Shown here: positions 41,845 to 56,261 of the stretch, piece by piece
Layout of the letters: each line of letters opens with the position of its first letter
Position numbering within the stretch: position 1 is the stretch's first letter
Origin: Archivesica marissinica
Taxonomy: Eukaryota > Mollusca > Bivalvia > Venerida > Vesicomyidae
DNA: 64,000 nt
Assembly (NCBI GenBank): GCA_014843695.1
Contig: CM026402.1
Location: forward strand, 12,329,512 to 12,393,511
Direction of reading: 5' to 3'
Notes under the pieces: generated by a model
Databases searched by the model: none
Seen by the model: the letters and a program-made list of their open reading frames with translations, nothing else
What the model was told of the DNA's origin: nothing
Program-made: the position numbers and the translations under genes

Positions 41845-44800
41845 CATGTACAGTTTATTGTATCTGTATGACAGTACAGACAGTGTATTGTATCTGTATA
41901 AGAGTACAGACAGTGTATTGTATCTGTAAAACAGTACAGACAGTGTATTGTATCTGTATAACAGTACATACAGTGTATTGTATCTGTATAACAGCATGTA
42001 CAGTTTATTGTTTCTGTATAACAGCACAGACAGTTTATTGTATCTGTATAACAGCATAGACAGTGTATTGTATCTGTATAACAGCATAGACAGTTTATTG
42101 TATCTGTATAACAGCCTAGACAGTTTATTGTATCTGTATAACAGTACAGACAGGGTATTGTATCTGTATAACAGTACAGACAGTGTATTGTATCTGTATA
42201 ACAGTACAGACAGGGTATTGTATCTGTATAACAGTACAGACAGTTTATTGTATCTGTATAACAGCATGTACAGTTTATTGTATCTGTATAACAATACAGA
42301 CAGTTTATTTTATCTGTATAACAGCATGTACAGTTTATTGAATCTGTATAACAGCATGTACAGTTTATTGTATCTGCATAACAGCATATACAGTGTATTG
42401 TATCTGTATAACAGCATAGACAGTTTATTGTATCTGTATAACAGCATATACAGTTTATTGTATCTGTATAACAGCATGTACAGTTTATTGTATCTGTATA
42501 ACAGCATGTACAGTTAATTTTATCTGTATAACAGCATGTACAGTTTATTGTATCTGTATAACAGCATAGACAGTTTATTGTATCTGTATAAGAGCATGTA
42601 CAGTTTATTGTATCTGTATAACATCATAGACAGTTTATTTTATCTGCATAACAGCATGTACAGTTTATTGTATCTGTATAACAGCATGTACAGTGTATTG
42701 TATCTGTATAACAGCATGTACAGTGTATTGTATCTGTATAACAGCATGTACAGTGTATTGTATCTGCATAACAGTACAGACAGTTTATTGTATCTGTATA
42801 ACAGCATAGACAGTTTATTGTATCTGTATAACAGCATGTACAGTGTATTGTATCTGTATAACAGCATGTACAGTTTATTGTATCTGTATAACAGTACAGA
42901 CAGTTTATTGTATCTGTATAACAGCATAGACAGTTTATTGTATCTGTATAACAGCATGTACAGTGTACTGTATCTGTATAACAGTACAGACAGTTTATTG
43001 TATCTGTATAACAGCATGTACAGTGTATTGTATCTGTATAACAGTACAGACAGTGTATTGTATCTGTATAACAGCATGTACAGTTTATTGTATCTGTATA
43101 ACAGCATGTACAGTTTATTGTATCTGTATAACAGTACAGACAGTTTATTGTATCTGTATAACAGCATATACAGTGTATTGTATCTGTATAACAGTACATA
43201 CAGTTTATTGTATCTGTATAACAGCATGTACAGTTTATTGTATCTGTATAACAGTACAGACAGTTTATTGTATCTGTATAACAGCATAGACAGTTTATTG
43301 TATCTGTATAACAGCATGTACAGTGTATTGTATCTGTATAACAGTACAGACAGTTTATTGTATCTGTATAACAGCATGTACAGTGTATTGTATCTGTATA
43401 ACAGCATGTACAGTGTATTGTATCTGTATAACAGTACAGACAGTTTATTGTATCTGTATAACAGCATGTACAGTGTATTGTATCTGTATAACAGTACAGA
43501 CAGTTTATTGTATCTGTATAACAGCATAGACAGTTTATTGTATCTGTATAACAGCATGTACAGTGCATTGTATCTGTATAACAGTACAGACAGTGTATTG
43601 TATCTGTATAACAGCATAGACAGTTTATTGTATCTGTATAACAGTACAGACAGTTTATTGTATCTGTATAACAATACAGACAGTTTATTGTATCTGTATA
43701 ACAGTACAGACAGTTTATTGTATCTGTATAACAGTACAGACAGTTTATTGTATCTGTATAACAGTACAGACAGTTTATTGTATCTGTATAACAGCATAGA
43801 CAGTGTATTGTATCTGTATAACAGTACAGATAGTGTATTGTATCTGTATAACAGTACAGACAGTTTATTGTATCTGTATAACAGCATAGAAAGTTTATTG
43901 TATCTGTATAACAGTACAGACAGTGTATTGTATCTGTATAACAGTACAGACAGTTTATTGTATCTGTATAACAGCATAGACAGTTTATTGTATCTGTATA
44001 ACAGCATATACAGTTTATTGTATCTGTATAACAGTACAGACAGTTTATTTTATCTGTATAACAGTACAGACAGTGTATTCTATCTGTATAACAGCATGGA
44101 CAGTTTATTGTATCTGTATAACAGCATGTACAGTTTATTGTATCTGTATAACAGTACAGACAGTTTATTGTATCTGTATAACAGTACAGACAGTGTATTG
44201 TATCTGTATAACAGTACAGACAGTTTATTGTATCTGTATAACAGTACAGACAGTTTATTGTATCTGTATAACAGCATGTACAGTTTATTGTATCTGTATA
44301 ACAGCATGTACAGTTTATTGTATCTGTATAACAGCATGTACAGTTTATTGTATCTGTATAACAGCATAGACAGTTTATTGTATCTGTATAACAGTACAGA
44401 CAGTTTATTGTATCTGTATAACAGCATGTACAGTGTATTGTATCTGTATAACAGCATAGACAGTTTATTGTATCTGTATAACAGTACAGACAGTTTATTG
44501 TATCTGTATAACAGCATGTACAGTTTATTGTATCTGTATAACAGTACAGACAGTTTATTGTATCTGTATAACAGCATAGACAGTTTATTGTATCTGTATA
44601 ACAGTACAGACAGTGTATTGTATCTGTATAACAGCATAGACAGTTTATTGTATCTGTATAACAGTACAGACAGTTTATTGTATCTGTATAACAGTACAGA
44701 CAGTTTATTGTATCTGTATAACAGTACAGACAGTTTATTGTATCTGTATAACAGTACAGACAGTTTATTGTATCTGTATAACAGTACAGACAGTTTATTG

Positions 44801-47800
44801 TATCTGTATAACAGTACAGACAGTTTATTGTATCTGTATAACAATACAGACAGTGTATTGTATCTGTATAACAGTACAGACAGTGTATTGTATCTGTATA
44901 ACAGTACGTACAGTTTATTGTATCTGTATAACAGTACAGACAGTTTATTGTATCTGTTTAACAGTACAGACAGTTTATTGTATCTGTATAACAGATAACA
45001 GTGTATTGTATCTGTATAAAAGTACATAAGTTTATTGTATCTGTATAACAGTACAGACAGTTTATTTTATCTGTATAACAGTACAGACAGTTTATTGTAT
45101 CTGTATAACAGCATGTACAGTGTATTGTATCTGTATAACAGCATAGACAGTTTATTGTATCTGTATAACAGCATGTACAGTTTATTGTATCTGTATAACA
45201 GCATATACAGTGTATTGTATCTGTATAACAGTACAGACAGTTTATTGTATCTGTATAACAGTACAGACAGTTTATTGTATCTGTATAACAGTACATACAG
45301 TTTATTGTATCTGTATAACAGCATAGACAGTGTATTGTATCTGTATAACAGTACAGACAGTTTATTGTATCTGTATAACAGTACAGACAGTTTATTGTAT
45401 CTGTATAACAGCATAGACAGTTTATTGTATCTGTATAACAGCATAGACAGTTTATTGTATCTGTATAACAGTACAGACAGTTTATTGTATCTGTATAACA
45501 GTACAGACAGTTTATTGTATCTGTATAACAGCATGTACAGTGTATTGTATCTGTATAACAGTACAGACAGTTTATTGTATCTGTATAACAGTACAGACAG
45601 TTTATTGTATCTGTATAACAGTACAGACAGTGTATTGTATCTGTATAACAGTACAGACAGTGTATTGTATCTGTATAACAGTACGTACAGTTTATTGTAT
45701 CTGTATAACAGTACAGACAGTTTATTGTATCTGTATAACAGTACAGACAGTTTATTGTATCTGTATAACAGTACAGACAGTGTATTGTATCTGTATAACA
45801 GTACAGACAGTTTATTGTATCTGTATAACAGTACAGACAGTTTATTGTATCTGTATAACAGTACAGACAGTTTATTGTATCTGTATAACAGCATGTACAG
45901 TGTATTGTATCTGTATAACAGCATAGACAGTTTATTGTATCTGTATAACAGCATGTACAGTTTATTGTATCTGTATAACAGCATATACAGTGTATTGTAT
46001 CTGTATAACAGTACAGACAGTTTATTGTATCTGTATAACAGTACAGACAGTTTATTGTATCTGTATAACAGTACATACAGTTTATTGTATCTGTATAACA
46101 GCATAGACAGTTTATTGTATCTGTATAACAGTACAGACAGTTTATTGTATCTGTATAACAGTACAGACAGTTTATTGTATCTGTATAACAGCATAGACAG
46201 TTTATTGTATCTGTATAACAGCATAGACAGTTTATTGTATCTGTATAACAGTACAGACAGTTTATTGTATCTGTATAACAGTACAGACAGTTTATTGTAT
46301 CTGTATAACAGCATGTACAGTGTATTGTATCTGTATAACAGTACAGACAGTTTATTGTATCTGCATAACAGTACAGACAGTTTATTGTATCTGTATAACA
46401 GTACAGACAGTGTATTGTATCTGTATAACAGTACAGACAGTGTATTGTATCTGTATAACAGTACAGACAGTTTATTGTATCTGTATAACAGCCTAGACAG
46501 TTTATTGTATCTGTATAACAGTACAGACAGTGTATTGTATCTGTATAACAGTACAGACAGCGTATTGTATCTGTATAACAGTACAGACAGTGAATTGTAT
46601 CTGTATAACAGCATGTACAGTTTATTGTATCTGTATAACAGCCTAGACAGTTTATTGTATCTGTATAACAGTACAGACAGTTTATTTTATCTGTATAACA
46701 GCCTAGACAGTTTATTGTATCTGTATAACAGCATGTACAGTGTATTGTATCTGTATAACAGTACAGACAGTTTATTGTATCTGTATAACAGCATGTACAG
46801 TTTATTGTATCTGTATAACAGCATAGACAGTTTATTGTATCTGTATAACAGTACAGACAGTGTATTTTATCTGTATAACAGTACAGACAGTTTATTTTAT
46901 CTGTATAACAGCATAGACAGTTTATTGTATCTGTATAACAGCATGTACAGTTTATTGTATCTGTATAACAGCATGTACAGTTTATTGTATCTGTTTAACA
47001 GTACTGACAGTTTATTTTATCTGTATAACAGTACAGACAGTGTATTTTATCTGTATAACAGCATGGACAGTTTATTGTATCTGTATAACAGCATGTACAG
47101 TTTAATGTATCTGTATAACAGTACAGACAGTTTATTGTATCTGTATAACAGTACAGACAGTGTATTGTATCTGTATAACAGTACAGACAGTTTATTGTAT
47201 CTGTATAACAGTACAGACAGTTTATTGTATCTGTATAATAGTACATACAGTTTATTGTATCTGTATAACAGCATGTACAGTTTATTGTATCTGTATAACA
47301 GCATGTACAGTTTATTGTATCTGTATAACAGCATGTACAGTTTATTGTATCTGTATAACAGTACAGACAGTTTATTGTATCTGTATAACAGCATGTACAG
47401 TGTATTGTATCTGTATAACAGCATAGACAGTTTATTGTATCTGTATAACAGTACAGACAGTTTATTGTATCTGTATAACAGCATGTACAGTTTATTGTAT
47501 CTGTATAACAGTACATACAGTTTATTGTATCTGTATAACAGCATGTACAGTTTATTGTATCTGTATAACAGTACAGACAGTTTATTGTATCTGTATAACA
47601 GCATAGACAGTTTATTGTATCTGTATAACAGTACAGACAGTGTATTTTATCTGTATAACAGCATAGACAGTTTATTGTATCTGTATAACAGTACAGACAG
47701 TTTATTGCATCTGTATAACAGTACAGACAGTTTATTGTATCTGTATAACAGTACAGACGGTTTATTGTATCTGTATAACAGTACAGACAGTTTATTGCAT

Positions 47801-50800
47801 CTGTATAACAGTACAGACAGTTTATTGTATCTGTATAACAGTACAGACAGTGTATTGTATCTGTATAACAGTACAGACAGTATATTGTATCTGTATAACA
47901 GTACAGACAGTTTATTGTATCTGTATAACAGTACAGACAGTTTATTGTATCTGTTTAACAGTACAGACAGTTTATTGTATCTGTATAACAGCATAGACAG
48001 TGTATTGTATCTGTATAACAGTACAGACAGTTTATTGTATCTGTATAACAGTACAGACAGTTTATTGTATCTGTATAACAGTACATACAGTTTATTGTAT
48101 CTGTATAACAGTACAGACAGTTTATTGTATCTGTATAACAGCATGTACAATGTATTGTATCTGTATAACAGCAAAGACAGTTTATTGTATCTGTATAACA
48201 GCATGTACAGTATATTGTATCTGTATAACAGCCTAGACAGTGTATTGTATCTGTATAACAGTACAGACAGTTTATTGTATCTGTATAACAGTACATACAG
48301 TTTATTGTATCTGTATAACAGTACAGACAGTTTATTGTATCTGTATAACAGCATAGACAGTGTATTGTATCTGTATAACAGTACAGACAGTTTATTGTAT
48401 CTGTATAACAGTACAGACAGTTTATTGTATCTGTATAACAGCATAGACAGTTTATTGTATCTGTATAACAGCATAGACAGTTTATTGTATCTGTATAACA
48501 GTACAGACAGTTTATTGTATCTGTATAACAGTACAGACAGTTTATTGTATCTGTATAACAGCATGTACAGTGTATTGTATCTGTATAACAGTACAGATAG
48601 TTTATTGTATCTGCATAACAGTACAGACAGTTTATTGTATCTGTATAACAGTACAGACAGTGTATTGTATCTGTTTAACAGTACAGACAGTGTATTGTAT
48701 CTGTATAACAGTACCGACAGTTTATTGTATCTGTATAACAGCCTAGACAGTTTATTGTATCTGTATAACAGTACAGACAGTGTATTGTATCTGTATAACA
48801 GTACAGACAGCGTATTGTATCTGTATAACAGTACAGACAGTGTATTGTATCTGTATAACAGCCTAGAGAGTTTATTGTATCTGTATAACAGCATGTACAG
48901 GTTATTATATCTGTATAACAGCCTAGACAGTTTATTGTATCTGTATAACAGTACAGACAGTTTATTTTATCTGTATAACAGCCTAGACAGTTTATTGTAT
49001 CTGTATAACAGCATGTACAGTGTATTGTATCTGTATAACAGTACAGACAGTTTATTGTATCTGTATAACAGCATGTACAGTTTATTGTATCTGTATAACA
49101 GCATAGACAGTTTATTGTATCTGTATAACAGTACAGACAGTTTATTGTATCTGTATAACAGCATAGACAGTTTATTGTATCTGTATAACAGCATGTACAG
49201 TTTATTGTATCTGTATAACAGCATGTACAGTTTATTGTATCTGTATAACAGTACTGACAGTTTATTTGATCTGTATAACAGTACAGACAGTGTATTTTAT
49301 CTGTATAACAGCATGGACAGTTTATTGTATCTGTATAACAGCATGTACAGTTTATTGTATCTGTATAACAGTACAGACAGTTTATTGTATCTGTATAACA
49401 GCAGACAGTTTATTGTATCTGTATAACAGCAAGACAGTTTATTGTATCTGTATAACAGAAGACAGTTTATTGTATCTGTATAACAGTACATACAGTTTAT
49501 TGTATCTGTATAACAGCATGTACAGTTTATTGTATCTGTATAACAGTACAGACAGTTTATTGTATCTGTATAACAGCATAGACAGTTTATTGTATCTGTA
49601 TAACAGCATGTACAGTTTATTGTATCTGTATAACAGCATGTACAGTTTATTGTATCTGTATAACAGTACAGACAGTTTATTGTATCTGTATAACAGCATA
49701 GACAGTTTATTGTATCTGTATAACAGCATGTACAGTGTATTGTATCTGTATAACAGTACAGACAGTTTATTGTATCTGTATAACAGCATGTACAGTGTAT
49801 TGTATCTGTATAACAGTACAGACAGTTTATTGTATCTGTATAACAGCATATACAGTTTATTGTATCTGTATAACAGTACAGACAGTTTATTGTATCTGTA
49901 TAACAGTACAGACAGTTTATTGTATCTGTATAACAGTACAGACAGTTTATTGTATCTGTATAACAGTACAGACAGTTTATTGTATCTGTATAACAGACAG
50001 ACAGTTTATTGTATCTGTATAACAGTACAGACAGTTTATTGATCTGTATAACAGTCACAGTTTATTGTATCTGTATAACAGTACAGACAGTTATTGATCT
50101 TATAACAGTACAGTATATTGTATCTGTATAACAGTACAGACAGTTTATTGTATCTGTATAACAGTACAGACAGTTTATTGTATCTGTATAACAGTACAGA
50201 CAGTTTATTGTATCTGTATAACAGCATAGACAGTGTATTGTATCTGTATAACAGTACAGACAGTTTATTGTATCTGTATAACAGTACAGACAGTTTATTG
50301 TATCTGTATAACAGTACATACAGTTTATTGTATCTGTATAACAGTACAGACAGTTTATTGTATCTGTATAACAGCATGTACAGTGTATTGTATCTGTATA
50401 ACAGCATAGACAGTTTATTGTATCTGTATAACAGCATGTACAGTTTATTGTATCTGTATAACAGCATAGACAGTGTATTGTATCTGTATAACAGTACAGA
50501 CAGTTTATTGTATCTGTATAACAGTACATACAGTTTATTGTATCTGTATAACAGTACAGACAGTTTATTGTATCTGTATAACAGCATAACAGTGATTGTA
50601 TCTGTATAACAGTACAGACAGTTTATTTTATCTGTATAACAGCATAGACAGTTTATTGTATCTGTATAACAGCATGTACAGTGTATTGTATCTGTATAAC
50701 AGTACAGACAGTTTATTGTATCTGTATAACAGCATGTACAGTTTATTGTATCTGTATAACAGCATAGACAGTTTATTGTATCTGTATAACAGTACAGACA

Positions 50801-53800
50801 GTGTATTTTATCTGTATAACAGTACAGACAGTTTATTGTATCTGTATAACAGCATAGACAGTTTATTGTATCTGTATAACAGCATGTACAGTTTATTGTA
50901 TCTGTATAACAGCATGTACAGTTTATTGTATCTGTATAACAGTATGACAGTTTATTGTATCTGTATAACAGTACAGACAGTGTATTTTATCTGTATAACA
51001 GCATGGACAGTTTATTGTATCTGTATAACAGCATGTACAGTTTATTGTATCTGTATAACAGTACAGACAGTTTATTGTATCTGTATAACAGTACAGACAG
51101 TGTATTGTATCTGTATAACAGTACAGACAGTTTATTGTATCTGTATAACAGTACAGACAGTTTATTGTATCTGTATAACAGTACAGACAGTTTATTGTAT
51201 CTGTATAACAGCATGTACAGTTTATTGTATCTGTATAACAGCATGTACAGTTTATTGTATCTGTATAACAGCATGTACAGTTTATTGTATCTGTATAACA
51301 GTACAGACAGTTTATTGTATCTGTATAACAGCATGTACAGTGTATTGTATCTGTATAACAGCATAGACAGTTTATTGTATCTGTATAACAGTACAGACAG
51401 TTTATTGTATCTGTATAACAGCATGACAGTTTATTGTATCTGTATAACAGTACAGACAGTTTATTGTATCTGTATAACAGCATGTACAGTTTATTGTATC
51501 TGTATAACAGTACAGACAGTTTATTGTATCTGTATAACAGCATAGACAGTTTATTGTATCTGTATAACAGTACAGACAGTGTATTGTATCTGTATAACAG
51601 CATAGACAGTTTATTGTATCTGTATAACAGTACAGACAGTTTATTGTATCTGTATAACAGTACAGACAGTTTATTGTATCTGTATAACAGTACAGACAGT
51701 TTATTGTATCTGTATAACAGTACAGACAGTTTATTGTATCTGTATAACAGTACAGACAGTTTATTGTATCTGTATAACAGTACAGACAGTTTATTGTATC
51801 TGTATAACAGCATGTACAGTTTATTGTATCTGTATAACAGTACAGACAGTGTATTGTATCTGTATAACAGCATAGACAGTTTATTGTATCTGTATAACAG
51901 ACAGACAGTTTATTGTATCTGTATAACAGTACAGACAGTTTATTGTATCTGTATAACAGCATAGACAGTGTATTGTATCTGTATAACAGTACAGACAGTT
52001 TATTGTATCTGTATAACAGCATGTACAGTTTATTGTATCTGTATAACAGTACAGACAGTTTATTGTATCTGTATAACAGCATAGACAGTTTATTGTATCT
52101 GTATAACAGCATGTACAGTGTATTGTATCTGTATAACAGTACAGACAGTTTATTGTATCTGTATAACAGCATAGACAGTGTATTGTATCTGTATAACAGC
52201 ATAGACAGTTTATTGTATCTGTATAACAGCATAGACAGTTTATTGTATCTGTATAACAGCATGTACAGTTTATTGTATCTGTATAACAGTACAGACAGTG
52301 TATTGTATCTGTATAACAGTACAGACAGTTTATTGTATCTGTATAACAGTACAGACAGTTTATTGTATCTGTATAACAGCATAGACAGTTATTGTATCTG
52401 TATAACAGTACAGACAGTTTATTGTATCTGTATAACAGCATATACAGTTTATTGTATCTGTATAACAGTACAGACAGTTTATTGTATCTGTATAACAGCA
52501 TGTACAGTTTATTGTATCTGTATAACAGCATGTACAGTTTATTGTATCTGTATAACAGCATGTACAGTGTATTGTATCTGTATAACAGTACAGACAGTTT
52601 ATTGTATCTGTATAACAGTACAGACAGTGTATTGTATCTGTATAACAGTACAGAAGTTTATTGTATCTGTATAACAGCCTAGACAGTTTTTGTATCTGTA
52701 TAACAGTACAGACAGTGTATTGTATCTGTATAACAGTACAGACAGTGTATTGTATCTGTATAACAGTACAGACAGTGTATTGTATCTGTATAACAGCATA
52801 GACAGTTTATTGTATCTGTATAACAGCATGTACAGTTTATTGTATCTGTATAACAGCTAGACAGTTTATTGTATCTGTATAACAGTACAGACAGTTTATT
52901 TATCTGTATAACAGCCTAGACAGTTTATTGTATCTGTATAACAGCATGTACAGTGTATTGTATCTGTATAACAGTACAGACAGTTTATTGTATCTGTATA
53001 ACAGCATGTACAGTTTATTGTATCTGTATAACAGCATGTACAGTTTATTGTATCTGTATAACAGTACAGACAGTTTATTGTATCTGTATAACAGCACAGA
53101 CAGTTTATTGTATCTGTATAACAGTACAGACAGTTTATTGTATCTGTATAACAGCATGTACAGTTTATTGTATCTGTATAACAGCACATACAGTTTATTG
53201 TATCTGTATAACAGCATGTACAGTTTATTGTATCTGTATAACAGTACATACAGTTTATTGTATCTGTATAACAGCATGTACAGTTTATTGTATCTGTATA
53301 ACAGTACAGACAGTTTATTGTATCTGTATAACAGCATGTACAGTTTATTGTATCTGTATAACAGTACAGACAGTTTATTGTATCTGTATAACAGCATAGA
53401 CAGTTTATTGTATCTGTATAACAGTACAGACAGTGTATTGTATCTGTATAACAGCATGTACAGTTTATTGTATCTGTATAACAGCATGTACAGTTTATTG
53501 TATCTGTATAACAGCATGTACAGTTTATTGTATCTGTATAACAGCATGTACAGTTTATTGTATCTGTATAACAGTACAGACAGTTTATTGTATCTGTATA
53601 ACAGCATGTACAGTGTATTGTATCTGTATAACAGCATAGACAGTTTATTGTATCTGTATAACAGTACAGACAGTTTATTGTATCTGTATAACAGCATGTA
53701 CAGTTTATTGTATCTGTATAACAGCATAGACAGTTTATTGTATCTGTATAACAGCATAGACAGTTTATTGTATCTGTATAACAGCATGTACAGTTTATTG

Positions 53801-55261
53801 TATCTGTATAACAGCATAGACAGTTTATTGTATCTGTATAACAGTACAGACAGTTTATTGTATCTGTATAACAGCATATACAGTTTATTGTATCTGTATA
53901 ACAGCATAGACAGTTTATTGTATCTGTATAACAGTACAGACAGTTTATTGTATCTGTATAACAGCATGTACAGTTATTGTATCTGTATAACAGCATATAC
54001 AGTTTATTGTATCTGTATAACAGTACAGACAGTTTATTGTATCTGTATAACAGTACAGACAGTTATTGTATCTGTATAACAGTACAGACAGTTTATTGTA
54101 TCTGTATAACAGTACAGACAGTTATTGTATCTGTATAACAGTACAGACAGTTATTGTATCTGTATAACAGCATAGACAGTTTATTGTATCTGTATAACAG
54201 CACAGACAGTTTATTGTATCTGTATAACAGTACAGACAGTTTATTGTATCTGTATAACAGCATATACAGTTTATTGTATCTGTATAACAGTACAGACAGT
54301 TTATTGTATCTGTATAACAGCATGTACAGTTTATTGTATCTGTATAACAGTACAGACAGTTTATTGTATCTGTATAACAGCATAGACAGTTTATTGTATC
54401 TGTATAACAGCATGTACAGTTTATTGTATCTGTATAACAGCATATACAGTGTATTGTATCTGTATAACAGCATATACAGTTTATTGTATCTGTATAACAG
54501 CATATACAGTTTATTGTATCTGTATAACAGCATAGACAGTTTATTGTATCTGTATAACAGCATAGACAGTGATTGTATCTGTATAACAGTACAGACAGTT
54601 TATTGTATCTGTATAACAGCACAGACAGTTTATTGTATCTGTATAACAGCATAGACAGTTTATTGTATCTGTATAACAGCATAGACAGTTTATTGTATCT
54701 GTATAACAGCATAGACAGTTTATTGTATCTGTATAACAGTACAGACAGTTTATTGTATCTGTATAACAGTACAGACAGTGTATTGTTCTATATAACAGTA
54801 CAGACAGTTTATTGTATCTGTATAACAGCATATACAGTTTATTGTATCTGTATAACAGTACAGACAGTTTATTGTATATGTATAACAGCATGTACAGTTT
54901 ATTGTATCTGTATAACAGCATGTACAGTTTATTGTATCTGTATAACAGCATGTACAGTGTATTGTATCTGTATAACAGTACAGACAGTGTATTGTATCTG
55001 TATAACAGTACAGACAGTTTATTGTATCTGTATAACAGCACAGAAAGTTTATTGTATCTGTATAACAGCCTAGACAGTTTTTGTATCTGTATAACAGTAC
55101 AGACAGTGTATTGTATCTGTATAACAGTACAGACAGTTTATTGTATCTGTATAACAGTACAGACAGTGTATTGTATCTGTATAACAGCCTAGACAGTTTA
55201 TTGTATCTGTATAACAGCATGTACAGTTTATTGTATCTGTATAACAGCACAGACAGTGTAT
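41845..55261. repeat. 30-bp satellite, subfamily ending AACAG
   Basis: About 447 monomers of (CATGTA|TACAGA|CATAGA|CATATA)CAGT(T/G)TATTGTATCTG then TATAACAG. From 41845 to about 44990 the register holds for 105 monomers without an indel, and again to about 49400. After that, small deletions become common. Since 30 is a multiple of three and most monomers lack stop codons in several frames, the array is open over long stretches on both strands (for example 45035-49426). Confidence 0.97.
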
Positions 55262-56261
55262 NNNNNNNNNNNNNNNNNNNNNNNNNNNNNNNNNNNNNNN
55301 NNNNNNNNNNNNNNNNNNNNNNNNNNNNNNNNNNNNNNNNNNNNNNNNNNNNNNNNNNNNNNNNNNNNNNNNNNNNNNNNNNNNNNNNNNNNNNNNNNNN
55401 NNNNNNNNNNNNNNNNNNNNNNNNNNNNNNNNNNNNNNNNNNNNNNNNNNNNNNNNNNNNNNNNNNNNNNNNNNNNNNNNNNNNNNNNNNNNNNNNNNNN
55501 NNNNNNNNNNNNNNNNNNNNNNNNNNNNNNNNNNNNNNNNNNNNNNNNNNNNNNNNNNNNNNNNNNNNNNNNNNNNNNNNNNNNNNNNNNNNNNNNNNNN
55601 NNNNNNNNNNNNNNNNNNNNNNNNNNNNNNNNNNNNNNNNNNNNNNNNNNNNNNNNNNNNNNNNNNNNNNNNNNNNNNNNNNNNNNNNNNNNNNNNNNNN
55701 NNNNNNNNNNNNNNNNNNNNNNNNNNNNNNNNNNNNNNNNNNNNNNNNNNNNNNNNNNNNNNNNNNNNNNNNNNNNNNNNNNNNNNNNNNNNNNNNNNNN
55801 NNNNNNNNNNNNNNNNNNNNNNNNNNNNNNNNNNNNNNNNNNNNNNNNNNNNNNNNNNNNNNNNNNNNNNNNNNNNNNNNNNNNNNNNNNNNNNNNNNNN
55901 NNNNNNNNNNNNNNNNNNNNNNNNNNNNNNNNNNNNNNNNNNNNNNNNNNNNNNNNNNNNNNNNNNNNNNNNNNNNNNNNNNNNNNNNNNNNNNNNNNNN
56001 NNNNNNNNNNNNNNNNNNNNNNNNNNNNNNNNNNNNNNNNNNNNNNNNNNNNNNNNNNNNNNNNNNNNNNNNNNNNNNNNNNNNNNNNNNNNNNNNNNNN
56101 NNNNNNNNNNNNNNNNNNNNNNNNNNNNNNNNNNNNNNNNNNNNNNNNNNNNNNNNNNNNNNNNNNNNNNNNNNNNNNNNNNNNNNNNNNNNNNNNNNNN
56201 NNNNNNNNNNNNNNNNNNNNNNNNNNNNNNNNNNNNNNNNNNNNNNNNNNNNNNNNNNNNN
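55262..56261. other. Assembly gap (1000 N)
   Basis: Exactly 1000 unknown bases separate the 30-bp and 45-bp satellites. The round length suggests a placeholder, so the true distance and the junction are unknown. Confidence 0.99.

Noticed and set aside
45035..49426. A 1463-codon open frame (and similar frames at 42536-44998 and on the minus strand)
   Set aside because: Pure 30-bp satellite. The period is divisible by three and several frames on both strands are open at once. There is no unique sequence or domain.
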